From Triops longicaudatus (Eukaryota; Arthropoda; Branchiopoda; Notostraca; Triopsidae): a DNA stretch of 64,000 nt. Positions 28,601 to 39,976 of this stretch are shown here, piece by piece; the first letter of the stretch is position 1, and each line of letters begins with the position of its first letter. Where the stretch lies: contig JAGQDJ010000183.1 in NCBI GenBank assembly GCA_022885665.1, positions 62,001 through 126,000 on the forward strand. Reading direction: 5' to 3'. A program made the position numbers and the translations under genes. Under the pieces are notes generated by a model. That model was not told the origin of the DNA and ran no database searches. It saw only the letters and a program-made list of their open reading frames with translations.

Positions 28601-30522
28601 GAAGACGATTAGAAATTAGATTAGATTAGTCTTCTCGTATGAAAGAGTATTACCAATTGACCTGGTTAAATAAACTTAGTTTTCTTCGTAGGAAAGTAAT
28701 TCCAGATGGCTTCTGGCTATTTTGGGTTCTTTTAAATTTAGACCTCATTTTCTACTCTTGTTGAATTTCTTATAGCTAACGTAACAATTCACACCTCGAA
28801 ATTCCTTTAGATAATATGCGCGATTTCAGTAAGAATAAGACAGTTTTAATCAAATTTGGAGCGCAGTTCTCTACGTATTAAAAGGTGAACTTCAAAGGAA
28901 AGACACTCTCACTTTTTAGAAATTAACACTGAAAACTTGGACGAATTTTAGATTTGTCTGAATTTAAATTCCTTGAATGCGAGCTATAAGAATTTAAATT
29001 CTGTGGATCTTAATCACAGCAATGCTATATTCATTATTCGTCCGTTTTAATTAGTACTTCTTAAGAAGTGTAAATTCCAGATTAGTCACGTTTTAATATG
29101 CACGCTCCTCCCTTTGTGAAGACTCTTCCGCCCATTAAGCCCAGCATTAACGAACTTCTCGTCATAATTTGCCTTAATATAAATCTCCATTACGATTTAT
29201 ACAAAGTCTTCCATTTTCTCCTTCAAAATAAGTCTCTCCAGGGAGGCGTGGTTACCACCATTATCTTCCCTCCACGCCAGAAACGCAGCCGAAAAGGGTT
29301 AATTGATTTGATCCGCATATAAATCACGGCAACCGCATCCTTCGTTTCCCTACTCACTGCCTGAAGCCAGAAGCCATGAATACTCCCCTATCCTCCACCC
29401 CGAAAGTCAGCAAAAATAGCCACACCACACCCCTTTTCCCTCTGCTGTGTCTCTTTTTGTCAACTTGACTTCTAAACCCTCGGAACTCGAAACTCGCCCT
29501 TTTGTTTATCACCCAACCAACAAGTAGCTCCCCTTAAAAAATAAAAAAAAAAAAAAAAACGCTAATATAGCTACTAAAATTCAATAAAAAACTTAAAACA
29601 AACATGAAGAATTCAAAAGCTTTGAGACACACATATTTTAACTAAAAAAATAGTTTAAAAGTAATCTAACTTATTCGCAAATTTGAAACATTCTGAAATA
29701 TTTTTAATCGAGAAATATTAAGCCAATTAATTGGACATTAATTCGCTTATAGGTGTCGCTCTCAAGAATGTAATTCACGAGCGGATAAGGACAGTAGGGT
29801 ATTGATTGATTTTACCAATAGGTGTGAAAGCGATTTTTAACGTTGTTGCCTTTTCTTGCAATTATTCCTGTCAATACTCGTAACACGAAAGGTAAAAGGT
29901 GTAGCGACAGATAGCGTACCGGTTTTGAGCAGTTTCAGTGTGACGGCAGAATGCACTTTGAGTGGCTCGGAATGTAACGGATGGACCACGTCCTTCAAGC
30001 CGGGTTCGCTCATTCTGCTGCCGGTACTGGGTTTGTCGTTGCAGCTGCGGCAGTTGAGCGAGAGCCACTTGGTTCCTCGTACTCCGGGTTTGCTGCTCAC
30101 ACCAGCCAAGTTCCGCGCACCACTAGCACTGGTAGGTGACGCTCGACCTCCGGATGGCGACGATCCACCAGAGGTGGCCGCAGTCGAGAAGTTGACCGCT
30201 GAGGGCGATTTGGTTAACAGCGATGAAGATTGGAACCACGTTCGCTGCTCTTGGTTGGGAGTCACCGGTGCGCTGGTGTATCCACTCCGGAGGGCCGGTA
30301 CTGGCGACCGAGTACTTCTCCTGGCTCGGTCAAGAGTTTGCGACTGCGGTGGCAGCCAACTCGCGGCCGGACTCACGGGATAACTCTTGTGGTGGTTGTA
30401 GAGGGTGAAGTGGGCGTTCGGCTGAAAGTTGGCCGGTCGACGCAATCCTGTGGCGGTGCTGCTGCTGCCCTGGGGCGTACTGGTCGCAGGAGATAAAACA
30501 GCGGCTGAGTGAAGCACTTCCT
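12734..30522 (-). CDS. Stac-like protein with F-BAR, C1 and two SH3 domains (5' end not found)
   Basis: Adaptor of the STAC family; vertebrate STAC proteins and the fly homologue bind and tune L-type voltage-gated calcium channels in muscle and neurons. Exons on the minus strand: 30522-29920, 22726-22618, 21774-21552, 21353-21189, 21113-21033, 20795-20622, 20192-20032, 19942-19831, 19511-19261, 18873-18823, 17965-17853, 17769-17608, 17387-17118, 16836-16728, 16389-16187, 15099-14972, 13616-13534, 13405-13210, 12835-12734. Every junction is GT-AG and phase-compatible; the sum is 3,296 nt, giving 1,097 residues. Order: Ser/Pro-rich region (1-200), coiled coil (201-236), F-BAR-like helices (237-480), basic Ser-rich segment, C1 finger (about 660-710; H-x12-C-x2-C, then C-x2-C-x4-H-x2-C), long linker, SH3-1 with PDWWQGK (980-1040), SH3-2 (1045-1095), stop. 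The first exon opens with an acceptor and two bases of a split codon, so upstream exons should exist; alternatively the ATG at 30544 starts translation. Vertebrate STACs are about 360-400 residues and lack the F-BAR part. Confidence 0.82.
14972..15099 (-). CDS. Stac-like linker exon with MRMNSVELPDD motif
   Basis: 128-nt exon with acceptor TGTAG and donor GTACGT. It encodes SSPVHNRRLLSARNMRMNSV followed by ELPDDNEKSLSSASNSPCPSP and joins in phase 0 to the first SH3 exon at 13616. It is serine-rich with basic clusters, as expected of a phosphorylated linker. The MRMNSVELPDD segment resembles the LRMKSFSLDSPES segment of the upstream exon, suggesting an internally repeated motif. Confidence 0.7.
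16187..16836 (-). CDS. Candidate cassette exon pair in the Stac-like linker
   Basis: Exon 16836-16728 (109 nt) and exon 16389-16187 (203 nt) sum to 312 nt, a multiple of three. The exon before them leaves one base and the exon after them begins with two, so they can be included together or skipped together without a frame change, while skipping only one would shift the frame. The second exon encodes LRMKSFSLDSPESSD and a Ser/Ala/Gly-rich run. The first is weaker: its phase-consistent frame is unremarkable, while another frame reads KLGPMKSLSADWED, which resembles the MKSFSLDSPES motif of the second. Confidence 0.5.
17608..17965 (-). CDS. C1 zinc-finger exons of the Stac-like gene
   Basis: Two exons, 17965-17853 and 17769-17608, separated by an 83-bp intron. 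They encode HVFQEYTYKKITPCDAC and then LKCRFCKQNVHVDC...GKC: an H-x12-C-x2-C-xn-C-x2-C-x4-H-x2-C-x6-C zinc-binding pattern of protein kinase C-type C1 domains. The basic run KSKLLRRQKSTPEIE follows. In STAC proteins the C1 domain takes part in binding the calcium channel; the diacylglycerol-binding status cannot be judged here. Confidence 0.85.
21033..22726 (-). CDS. F-BAR-like exons of the Stac-like gene
   Basis: Four exons (22726-22618, 21774-21552, 21353-21189, 21113-21033) encode a heptad-like, charged helical region. It starts with a coiled coil ending RKRNAELRKER, then a stretch with WETFLQEVEVDS, then NAMTESYYTTILPQLLQ followed by ELEDIYTDLSRIIADS. The YY...P.LLQ.LE arrangement resembles the helix 3 region of FCHSD/nervous-wreck-type F-BAR domains, which bind and bend membranes. 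The family call is from memory of F-BAR sequences, not from a profile search. Confidence 0.6.
22727..29919. other. 7.2-kb intron of the Stac-like gene
   Basis: No exon recognised. A segment at about 24540-25760 is notably GC-rich (listed separately). The rest is AT-rich with T and A runs, and carries only short ORFs without splice support or family resemblance. Confidence 0.55.
24540..25760. other. GC-rich island inside the intron
   Basis: About 1.2 kb whose base composition and CpG density are visibly higher than the flanking AT-rich intron. Short ORFs occur in several frames on both strands, none with a recognisable domain; the longest, 24933-24595 on the minus strand, is 112 codons with many Arg, Gly and Ser. 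It could be an internal promoter, an unrecognised exon, or an inserted mobile or foreign sequence. I cannot choose among these. Confidence 0.4.
29920..30522 (-). CDS. Ser/Pro-rich upstream exon of the Stac-like gene
   Basis: A GC-rich open exon of 603 nt with low-complexity Ser, Thr, Pro and Arg content, predicted disordered. It ends at ACC-G|GTACGC, leaving one base; the next exon at 22726 begins with two bases (TG), so the joined codon is GTG and reading continues as KLLKTVAEFTQQ. This phase fit and the shared strand are the evidence that it belongs to the F-BAR/C1/SH3 gene across a 7.2-kb intron. A separate gene is possible but would need its own downstream exons, which I do not see. Confidence 0.6.
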
Positions 30523-33500
30523 CTACCGGAAAGATGACATACATATTGCCAGCCAGCAGTCCATGATGGCGATACGAGGTTTAATGCCGTAAACCCATAA
30601 GAGAATTATCAACCTGGCTTCCTCTTCCCGTTTTCGGGTACTTTATCCTCCGCCAGCCTTCACTCTCAAAGAGTCAAGATAAGGTTTCTAATCTTGTCCG
30701 CAATTAGCACTTATGTTTTTAACTAGTGTCCTTGGCCAGATTTTGGAGGCTAGGCCTAAACTAGGATAGAAATCAACACGTTCACACCCAACACACCCTG
30801 AGTCAAACTCGAACTACAGCGTTCCTTTCCCGGGGTATTACTGCAAGAATGTGGCAGTTTTGTACACAAGGGGAGAGAACAGGATTGGACGCGCGCTTGC
30901 GCCAAAACACAGTGTTCTTCCATTCTGTGGCAGTTGAACGGTGTGGGCTATTTTTCTTCCCTTTTTTCTGCTTAACTCAACGGTGAGGTTCCACTGTACC
31001 AAGTCGAGTTAACACGGGAAATTCCAGTTTGTGAACTCCCTACTTTTGCCGGAAACAGCTTTGCCAAGTTTTTCTTCAGTTTTACGTGCGTCGTTTTTCA
31101 TATTATTTTGTAAGTTTCAATAAAAAATTTATTGAAAGATACACCCTAAAACAAACACGAAGAAAGCATGTGGAGATTTTTATTAAATATTGTAATACAT
31201 GAAAATTGGAGATTAAATTACAGTTTTTTTCTGAGGAACCATTTCCTTGCAGCCTTTTATCCTTTTCCCGCCACGAAAAGCGTGACGTCACTGTACAGAG
31301 TGAGAGGTATGGCTTACAAGCGTTTGTTTATACACTGCTGTTAGACTCCCTCTTGTTTTGTCAGCAGTATTACTCAGAAAAATGGTAAGTAAACTGCCAT
31401 CGAAGGCAAAAAAAACAGTGTGACAATTCGTGTTTTGCCTGTTGTTGTCGCAACAGTGGAAAATCCGTTGTAGGAACGAAATATTCTTCAAAAGATGAAG
31501 AAGAGGTTTTGCAAATTCAAAGGACTAGTGCATTGATTGTAGACAAAACTATTTTTTTCAACAAGAGTTGAAGCGAGTAGATTTTATTTCGTTAAAAAAT
31601 TCTTGAATTCTTTAACTTCTTTAAATTTTAAAAATTCTTGAAGACACTACAAGTGTGCCAAAACTGTCTTATTTCCAACCTTTTATTGTCGCGAATCAAG
31701 TTAAAGTGAAAGCTTTATTTTTGCCTTCCTTGAAAGTTTACTTATCGCTGGACTTGGCGACACCTAGTTTGATGCATTGCGGTGAATAACTGAAGAAAAA
31801 AAAATCTTTTCTCCAAAACAAGTCTGAAGCGCGGTTCACTCGTTTCACGCGGATCACGTGACCACGCTGAACCAATGGCAAAATCGCCCGATTTCAGTTA
31901 CAGTTTACTTATCCTCAAATATCTTCGTTGTTATTTCACATCCGAGAAAAAGAAACATATATCAAGAAACTAGATTTTTTACTCCTATTTATAAGACTTT
32001 TCTTTTGTATATATACTGCCTTTTAGCTCAACTACTTAACTGGTTTGCCCATTGGAACGCACCTAGGCTAAACTGGAGTTTAAAACCCGCAATATAGCTG
32101 TCGTGTTGGCAGTGGAAACTGGGGTCGTTTCTTTCACTAACACAACTGTCGGCAGTTTCAAAGATTACGGAGGATAAAGAAGCAGCTTGGACAACTCTGG
32201 CAGACTTGGACAACACTACAGCCAGTGATGATAACCCGGGGTATTTCTTCCCAAATGGACAAGCCTTCTTTTTTATTTGCGTATCGTCACCAGTAATTCT
32301 AGGAATATAGAACCGAAATGGCCGAGAAGGAGAACAAGAACAGGGAATATAAAAGAAAAGTATAGGAAGATGAAAAAGGAGCATCTTTTGGGAGAGCAGG
32401 GAGAAAGAGATAAGTGACAGAAATTGGAACTGGTCTTTGCGTGTCCGCCTACTGCACGGTCGTCGAGACGAATGACACTCAAATGGACTGAAAACTTTGG
32501 GGCTAAACTTGAATGGAAAACTCGAAAAAAGAACTAGAAATTTCCGTTTGGAAAGGATTTATAGAAATAAAAAAAGAGAGGCAGAAAGGAAGACGAATAG
32601 ATATTTGTAGTGACCAATGGGAAAGTTTTTCCTAGTTGGGGAATTTTATAAACGATCGCGGATATACGAGCTGCACTGAACACGACAAAGTTGGAAATTG
32701 GATATGAATCGTAATTCGCTTAGAAATCCATTAGGTTGAATTTTCGCTACGTATTACTGCCTTTCTGGCTTTGTGGACACGAAATTTCTGAGGGTTTTGC
32801 TACAAGAAGTGTCTCAGCTGGCTCTAATGTAAAAATAGACTGCTTTGGTCGCAGCAATTAAGTGGATCACTAAACATGGAACAGAAATAAGAAAGTAATG
32901 GTAGCGTGGGTACCGGCAATACCAAGCCAATACCTTCCTTTTGGATAGGTTAATTATTCCCCGGGGGCGAGATATCTATTTTTCTTGGGTGAATTTCTTA
33001 TTTGTCTTGATCAAGTGCATTTTTGCCCTTAATGGCACTATCTACCTCGCGCAGGCTATTTTGTTTCTTGTTTTTCCCAATCAGGTCTTCGATCGACCAA
33101 ATAATCTCTTATACAGAAAATAATTACCACAAACCATATTTATTCTCAAAAGATCCTGGGTAAGCGACTGAATAATATTTTTCTCTTATTTTTTTCTGGT
33201 TGTGTAAGCTTTACAGTCGGATTTTGTTAAAATCTTGTAATTTATCCGTGTTATCTTTTTGTATTTTTGATATTTGCATGTTGTCAATTTTGCATTGGAT
33301 AGTTTTATCTATTTTATTGATTTGTTATTATTTTGGGGGGAAATCTTCTTTCTTTGTCAAGAAAAGCTTTTTTCATGCTTCTTCACTCAGGATGATAGTT
33401 TTGGAGGGGTGAGGGTGGCAAAGGCGTTGTTGTCTTTGTAACAATATCCGAGTCCATGCGTAATCACGTGTGATCTGGACTGGACACACGGAAGACAATG

Positions 33501-36500
33501 CGGCCAGAGCCACTGATCGATGACTGAATTACCTTGGCTCCATCGCTATGCAAATGCGGGAAGGAAACGCTCATAAATTAACTCAGCGGTCTCTTCATAC
33601 CCGTTCTGTTTGTATTTGCTGCAGACAAGACAGCAAAAGGAATATGACGAATATTTTCCCTCACGACTATTTCCCTTCTGAATGATAATACGCCCTCTGT
33701 GGGGTGGGAGAGGGGCAAAACTTCCCTGTTGGCAGAAAACAAACGATCAATTATATTCCCCGAGTCTCCATGGTAACCTTTTATCAACTTGTCCGCTAAC
33801 AATCAACCCAAGAGATCAGAGATCAAGCTTATCGGAAATGGATAAGCTGGGTGAGGTCAAATTGGAACCCTGGAGAGTTCTCGACGGACGATCAAAGATT
33901 CAAAATTTTCCTCATTCAACCAAGTGCCCAGAAATTTACTTTCTGACAAAATTAACACGCAAGTTTACACTTGCGATGCTTAAACTTTAAAAGCAAAATG
34001 TAGAGTATTTAAATTGTATTCATTCTATACTAGTTTCTCACTGTAATTTAATTATCACGATTTTTTGAACCAACGTGAGCTATCACGAGTTTACTGGCTT
34101 GTTTTGTGGAAAAAAAATCAGAAAAATAGTGACAGCCGAAGGCAAACGTGAAATTGATGTTCATTTTTATCTCGTTGCATGGAACTGAGACAACTACAAT
34201 ACCGAGTAATGTGATTTTAAGCGTGGGAGATTTATAAGATTTGCTATTCCGTTGTTTGCTTTCGCCTGCTTCGAAGAATTTTAAACTCTCTTGTATTCTA
34301 GGAGGGAGATTTGGTGGCATTGTTGTTTTCAATCGATTTACAGGCGCAGCTCTGGTCACCCAATGAAGTGTATCAGTAGCAATTTCTTTAACAATGCAAC
34401 AATAAATGATTGTAAGTTTATAAAGTCGCAACAAGTGACTTGGAATCACTAACACAGTCAACATGCTTCGTAAACTTATTAGTTTAACAATATTGTCGTC
34501 AAAGCCAATAGCTCAGACTCGAGCTTCGGAAATGAAATCAACTGGCCTAATTTTTGCGAAGTTATTGTACAACTTGAAGCACGTACATAACTTCGTAAAT
34601 AACTTAAATTATTTAAGTTAGAATAGCTTTGATAATTTAGTTATATTCATTTGGAACTAAATACTGCAAAATTAAAGTTTCTTCGCGCTTTCTTTCAGTA
34701 CAACTAGAAATTTTATTCGTTAATTTTACTTTACGTCTAAATGTAGTTGTGTCTGAAATGCCCGATTGTACAGTGAGTTTCTTGCCTGTTCAGTTAGAGT
34801 GGAACGAATTCGACTTCGATAGAAATATTTCTGCAAGGGAAGGAAGAACTTCACGTGAGGAAGAAGTGGCTAAAGCTCAAGTGCTCTTGGGAGATCGCCT
34901 GTTTGGCGAGGCCTACGTTGCTTTACCGTCAACTACATAGGAGAAGATCTGCTTTCCAAATTTACTTTCTCGCCTCTTTCCGACTTCAGGTGGCGCTACG
35001 TGCCTTTTTGACGCACTCTACATTTATCCTTTGCCCCAAGTAAATTTACACAACGTGCTTGGTCGTTTGCTGACGCCCTTCGTTGCTAGAATCTAATCTC
35101 TTCCAATCTCTTTCTTTTTTATATAAGAAAAGATGGAAAATACCTGTTCTGAACCCTCAAAAGGTGTCTAAAAGCCTCAAAAGTTGTGAAATACGAGCAA
35201 TGTCTAGGGCCCACGAGGGAGTCACATGTTATACAGCTTAAGTTTGTCACAAATAAATTGAGATGGAATCCATTTCGCAGTAATTCCCACCGGGTTGCTG
35301 TTGATGTACTCCTGAAAGAAATAACTTTCACGTAGTTTTACAATTAATTACTTTGACAGTTGACGTCATACAACAATACGAATGTTGAAAGAAGAAATTT
35401 CTCAGAAGAAATTGTTCCACTACACATGTTCAATTTTTTAAAATTGTAGAAAGATTACTTCACGAGCAATTTAACTGTTTGAATTGCCATCTTGTGGGCA
35501 ACGGACTCAAACTTTTTGGACTCCAACAATGAAACTTTCCATTAAAGATTTTTCTTTATTAATCTTTAACGCACGTTGACCCCAATTGATTGTGTTCCTT
35601 ACGTGGTGCACGTGTCAGCCAGGAAGTCCCGGTGCGGCAAACTTTAGCTCATTACTCATGTACGTGTCTGCAAGTATTGATGCACTTTTTTTATTCCCTG
35701 GGCAGCAAACGTTTTAAAACAATTCCTCCCAAAAAAAACTGGCCTTCACTCGAAAGGTAACTGCTCAGCTTTAAGCAATTTATTGGAGTTTAGCTAGATA
35801 CAAACTCCATAATTCGTGTCGCATTCGAGTTTCCTTCTCAAGGCACGAATTGTTGAAACCACAACAGCTTTATTATTCAAGACATGACAACGTACCCAAG
35901 CTAACGCAAACATTCAAGTCACCCAAAATTTTTGATCAAGGAATGTCCCGTCTGAAGCGGTGTTAATTAACTAATAACGCCCAGCAGCCATCTTGAACCT
36001 TGTATGTGAACTCCGAGCACGATAGAAACCTCTTGAAATGAATTTCAAGCAAAAAGCCCAGCCCGACAGCCTTTGCACGAAGGATCTTCATTGAAGAACC
36101 TGTCTAATTAAAATGAGCCTCGAAAGAGCGGGAATCAGCGCTTATTCAGGTACTGTGCATTCTGCCCGGCAAAATCCCAACTTGCGACAACTTTCCTACA
36201 CGAATGTCGAGCAATATGAAGCAACTGAGACGGAATGTACCCAATTTTCTCTTTAATGTGTCACCCAATCAATAATCAATCAAAGCATCCGGTATTAACT
36301 GAAAAGGTGGCACTTGAAGTGTTTTAAAAGCGTTTCAAGGACCTGGAGACTGTCACGTTCATCTTTCTGGCGTACAAAAAAAAACAAAGTAAAAAGAGCA
36401 CGAGCAGAGAAGAGGCGGGAGTAGTCTTTTTGTGTCTCGCTGGAGCTGGGAATAAAGGTAAGAAAAATCGCAATGGCCGAAAGTGTTCCTTTTGGTTCGT

Positions 36501-36561
36501 AAAAATAGAATAAATAAGGCGAAGTTTGTTTTCTTGTTTTTCTTGTATGGTATCAAGAAAG
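30523..36561. other. No supported gene between the Stac-like gene and CLCC1
   Basis: Upstream exons of the Stac-like gene could lie here, but none was recognised. The longest ORF, 34464-34048 on the minus strand (138 codons), has a hydrophobic N-terminus and no recognised domain and may be chance. Confidence 0.45.
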
Positions 36562-39198
36562 TTAGAGCTGCTGGATGCCAGCCGTTCCCGGGATTTGTGC
36601 GCTTTCGGCAGCTTCAACGTCAAGTTGAGCATCGCCTTCTTCTCGGGCGGCTGCTGGTGCTACTTCTAATGCTTCTTTCTCTTCTCGGGCTTCTTTTTTC
36701 GTGGCCGTGTCTTCCATTTCACCGTCTTTGTCTTGCAGGGAAGCGGCAGAAGAGCTCCTCAGAGAATTAGGGGGCGTTGAAGTGCTGCTCGCCATCGTAG
36801 ATTGCGGTGGCTCTTGGTGGTGCGGAGGCAACCGCTCGACGGTCGTTGTGGTTGTCATTTGCCGGAATTCGTGCACTTCTTGGACGCGAGGGCCGTGGAG
36901 TACACACGAACAGAGTGTCAATTTTTCCCGTTGCTGAATCTGCATCACTTCTGACGTCCTTTCCAATAGTGTGGCCTATAACAAAAAAGAGTTATTCCAC
37001 AATTTCAACAACTTTATCTCCCAGTACGAACCAAGACTCGACTAAAATTCAGTCGCACTTTCTGAAAATCGAGCCAAAAAGTTATAATATCCAATAACTT
37101 AATTTAATCCATTTAATTGTACTTATTAAGCGTGCTGAATTAGTTTAGTTATTGCTCGAGTTTTTAATTTAATACATATTTAAAATTGTCGAATTCTTAT
37201 GCATAATGTGAATTGCTTTTAATGGATTCTAGAGTTATGCGAATTATTTTCTTGGATTTAAGTCGCATTTGTACGTAGAAAACTTGAGCAGACCTGGACG
37301 AAACGAAATATCGAAATAGTATGTGCCGTGGAGTTTTGAATTTAAGCTGAAACAGGAACAGAAAAGTAAGGAATATTGTTTTACACTTTGCTGAAGAATT
37401 CTGTCGACTGCTAGTTGGCCAGTAGCTTCTGGTCGACTGCCGGGTCCAACACCGCCCAACCAGAACGGGAAATCCAACCGATAACCGAAGCATACCAGGA
37501 GTAAAATAACACTCAGGACCGTAACGACGGATAAGACGATAAGGCCGTGGTAGAAGGATAAATTTGCTGTGAAATATATGTAAGAAAAGCGCGGTTAAAA
37601 ATTTGAAAAATAATTTTTTCACTTAATGCATTTTCGGTTATTTTTTTCAAGCTATGTAATTCTGCTGCTTCTGAAAGCTACATTATGATTATTATTATTT
37701 ACCTAAAATGGAGCCATAAAAGGCGCTAACTTGCTTTCCGAAGAATCCGAGGGGATGTAACACAAATCTGGAAATGGTTTCTGATAGCGCCAAAGTGGGA
37801 GAAACTTCCAAAATCGTTGGCACCAATAGCATTTGCTGGTACTTGTGGCATGGATCACCTGTCATATTTAAAAAAAAATGATAGTAATGGTAAACCGTTA
37901 GGCCTGAAGACGTCGTATTTTTTCCAATATTAAAAATAAATCACCCATAACAAAGTTGCGAGCGAAGGTCCACGCTACAGCAATGCCTTCGGGTCGGGAT
38001 TTGCATTCTTCAGGAAGATCTTGTAGTTGTAAAAGACTTGCTTGCCTCTTAGCCATGGCATCCTAAAAAAAAACTCGTTAAGAAATTTACTTTCCCCTTT
38101 TTTTTACAGACGAATGAATATTTTACATGCTTTTGACTATAGCAGAAACTTACGCGATACATATGTTGCCAATGCCAGTACCAAGAAACCGAAAACAGGA
38201 AAATAACGTACACAAAGGCAATTTTCACGATTGAGTGGTTTTTATGCACCAGCCACAAACTCAAGGGGATTGGCAAAACACAAACAACGAGGACCCAAAA
38301 CTACAAAAAAAAAGGAGTTTTAATATAAACATTAAGCGAATTTCAAGGTCAGAATAAACGCACTTCTAAGCCAAATACGGCATTAAACGCATAGACTAGC
38401 TCTTTAACGGCTTCGATGTAGTGAGTTTGCCAGTTTTCACTGAAAGATTCTTGACGAGCCTCCCACAAACTGGCCAAAACGTGCTCGACGTCGGTTAACA
38501 TCTCCGCAGACGGCTTTTTCGCCGAAAGATACGCTTTTAAGGCCTTTTTTCTGTGAGAAGTAATGCCGGCTGTCATTACAACGAACAATTTCTCGTCTTC
38601 TTGCAGTTCAACATCCTGCAACGCATTCAGAAAGAGAGGTTAATCGATGTGGGTCAAAATCAATGAATTATTACATCCAATCTCAGGCTATTATAAAGTC
38701 CTTGGACCAAATGTTTGATGAAGGGCGAATCCTGCCGGCCAGCTAGCTCAGAGTGAGTCAGATCCAGTGTTAACTCACACTTTTTCTTTCCCTGTTGGCA
38801 TGCACCGAGCTCTTTAAAGCATTTCGCTTCCAAGCCTGCGCAAATTTTCGTAAAATCGAGTTTAGTTTCTTCTCTAATAGGCCTAAATAGAGAATTTACA
38901 GGCATTAAAGTTTGAATTGCACGTTACAGCAACGTTACAGGCAGTAACGTTGAATTTATATATACTTTTCTGGAATTGTCACATCAGGGGCTGGCTTTTC
39001 CATAGTTTTGGTTATTGGATCATAAGCTCCCATGTCAAAAGGATCTAGAAACTCGGATTGGTCTTCTATCATGGAAAGTTCCCGCAATAAGCCTTGATCT
39101 TCTTGCGATTCACTTAAGCTATGAGCCATACAAGCTGAAAAACGCCACTTTATGATGAAAACGAGTACAAAAAGACGTAGAAGTACGCTGAAAAACAT
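36562..39198 (-). CDS. CLCC1: Chloride channel CLIC-like protein 1 (CLCC1)
   Basis: Multi-pass ER membrane protein of the MCLC family, described as an intracellular anion channel or regulator of ER ion and lipid balance. Eight exons: 39198-38966, 38882-38675, 38615-38364, 38300-38154, 38062-37945, 37858-37703, 37566-37385, 36975-36562. They total 1,710 nt and give 569 residues; human CLCC1 is about 550. All junctions are GT-AG and in phase. Residues 1-26 form a signal peptide (MFFSVLLRLFVLVFIIKW...). Then comes the family signature DPFDMGAYDPITKTMEK, a luminal region with conserved cysteines, two membrane segments (about 232-251 and 256-277), the DPCHKYQQMLLVPTILEVSP motif, a third membrane segment (about 379-398), and a Ser/Thr/Glu-rich, likely disordered cytosolic tail. 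The exon 7 donor was set to GTAAAA at 37384 because this keeps the frame open into the last exon; an alternative GT two bases upstream would shift the frame. Confidence 0.92.
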
Positions 39199-39976
39199 TT
39201 TATTTTAAAGTTCACTCAGCTAGTTTCTAAAAAGATTTTCATAGGTATTAAGAGCGGTTTTAAAGCATATTATATCACTAATCACATGTTCAGCAATGTT
39301 AAGGATATGCTCGAGAAGTTTAAAGGAACAGATTTCGAGTTTTAAGTGTCAAAGATAAAGTGGAGAGACGATATGAGCATTGCGCAGCTGTATTTGTTTA
39401 CATTAGTTTCATAACGTTGAATGAACCGCCATTTATAGATTGCGAACCGCGGCTCTGCGTGTATTCGCAGTTCAACTATGCAAGCAACGGTAGCGTAGCG
39501 AAGGACAAGTCTTTGAATTTCACTATTTAAATCTTACGATGTAAATTGAAGAGCTACTGTTATTACAATGCCATCGCTTCTCGTTAGTTTGAAGCTAAAG
39601 AAAACGTGACCACGAGTTTCTCAAGAGTCCTGTATTTATTTTCAGGTTTGGGTTCATTTTACAACCTGTTTTTTGTCTTAAAAAACACATATTTCCGATC
39701 GTGCTTTGCATAGAGGAATAGTAAAAGGTATCAGCAATGAAAACAAAGAATCATGGATATTTAGCGCAAGAGTCAGCAACGAGTTCCGTTACGGTTCCGT
39801 CAGCCACCTTTACGTACCCCGGATCGACTCCGCAGAAACTACGCGTAAACGCCAGGCGGTTACTGCACGATTTTCAAAATAAAACAAAGCAATAATTAGC
39901 TTCTGGATCTTTTACAGTAACACATGTAGTGTTAGTTTATGTTCGAAATACAGAAATGACGTGGATGCCTTAGAAT
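39199..39976. other. Intergenic: CLCC1 promoter side and lipase A 3' flank
   Basis: This spans the upstream side of CLCC1 and the downstream side of the minus-strand lipase. No coding exon or clear core promoter element was recognised. Confidence 0.5.

Noticed and set aside
29856..30383. 175-codon plus-strand ORF
   Set aside because: It is the antisense shadow of the GC-rich Ser/Pro exon on the minus strand, which has the phase-compatible splice sites.
34048..34464. 138-codon ORF on the minus strand
   Set aside because: No recognised domain, no paired exons, and a length that can arise by chance in 64 kb of two-strand sequence.
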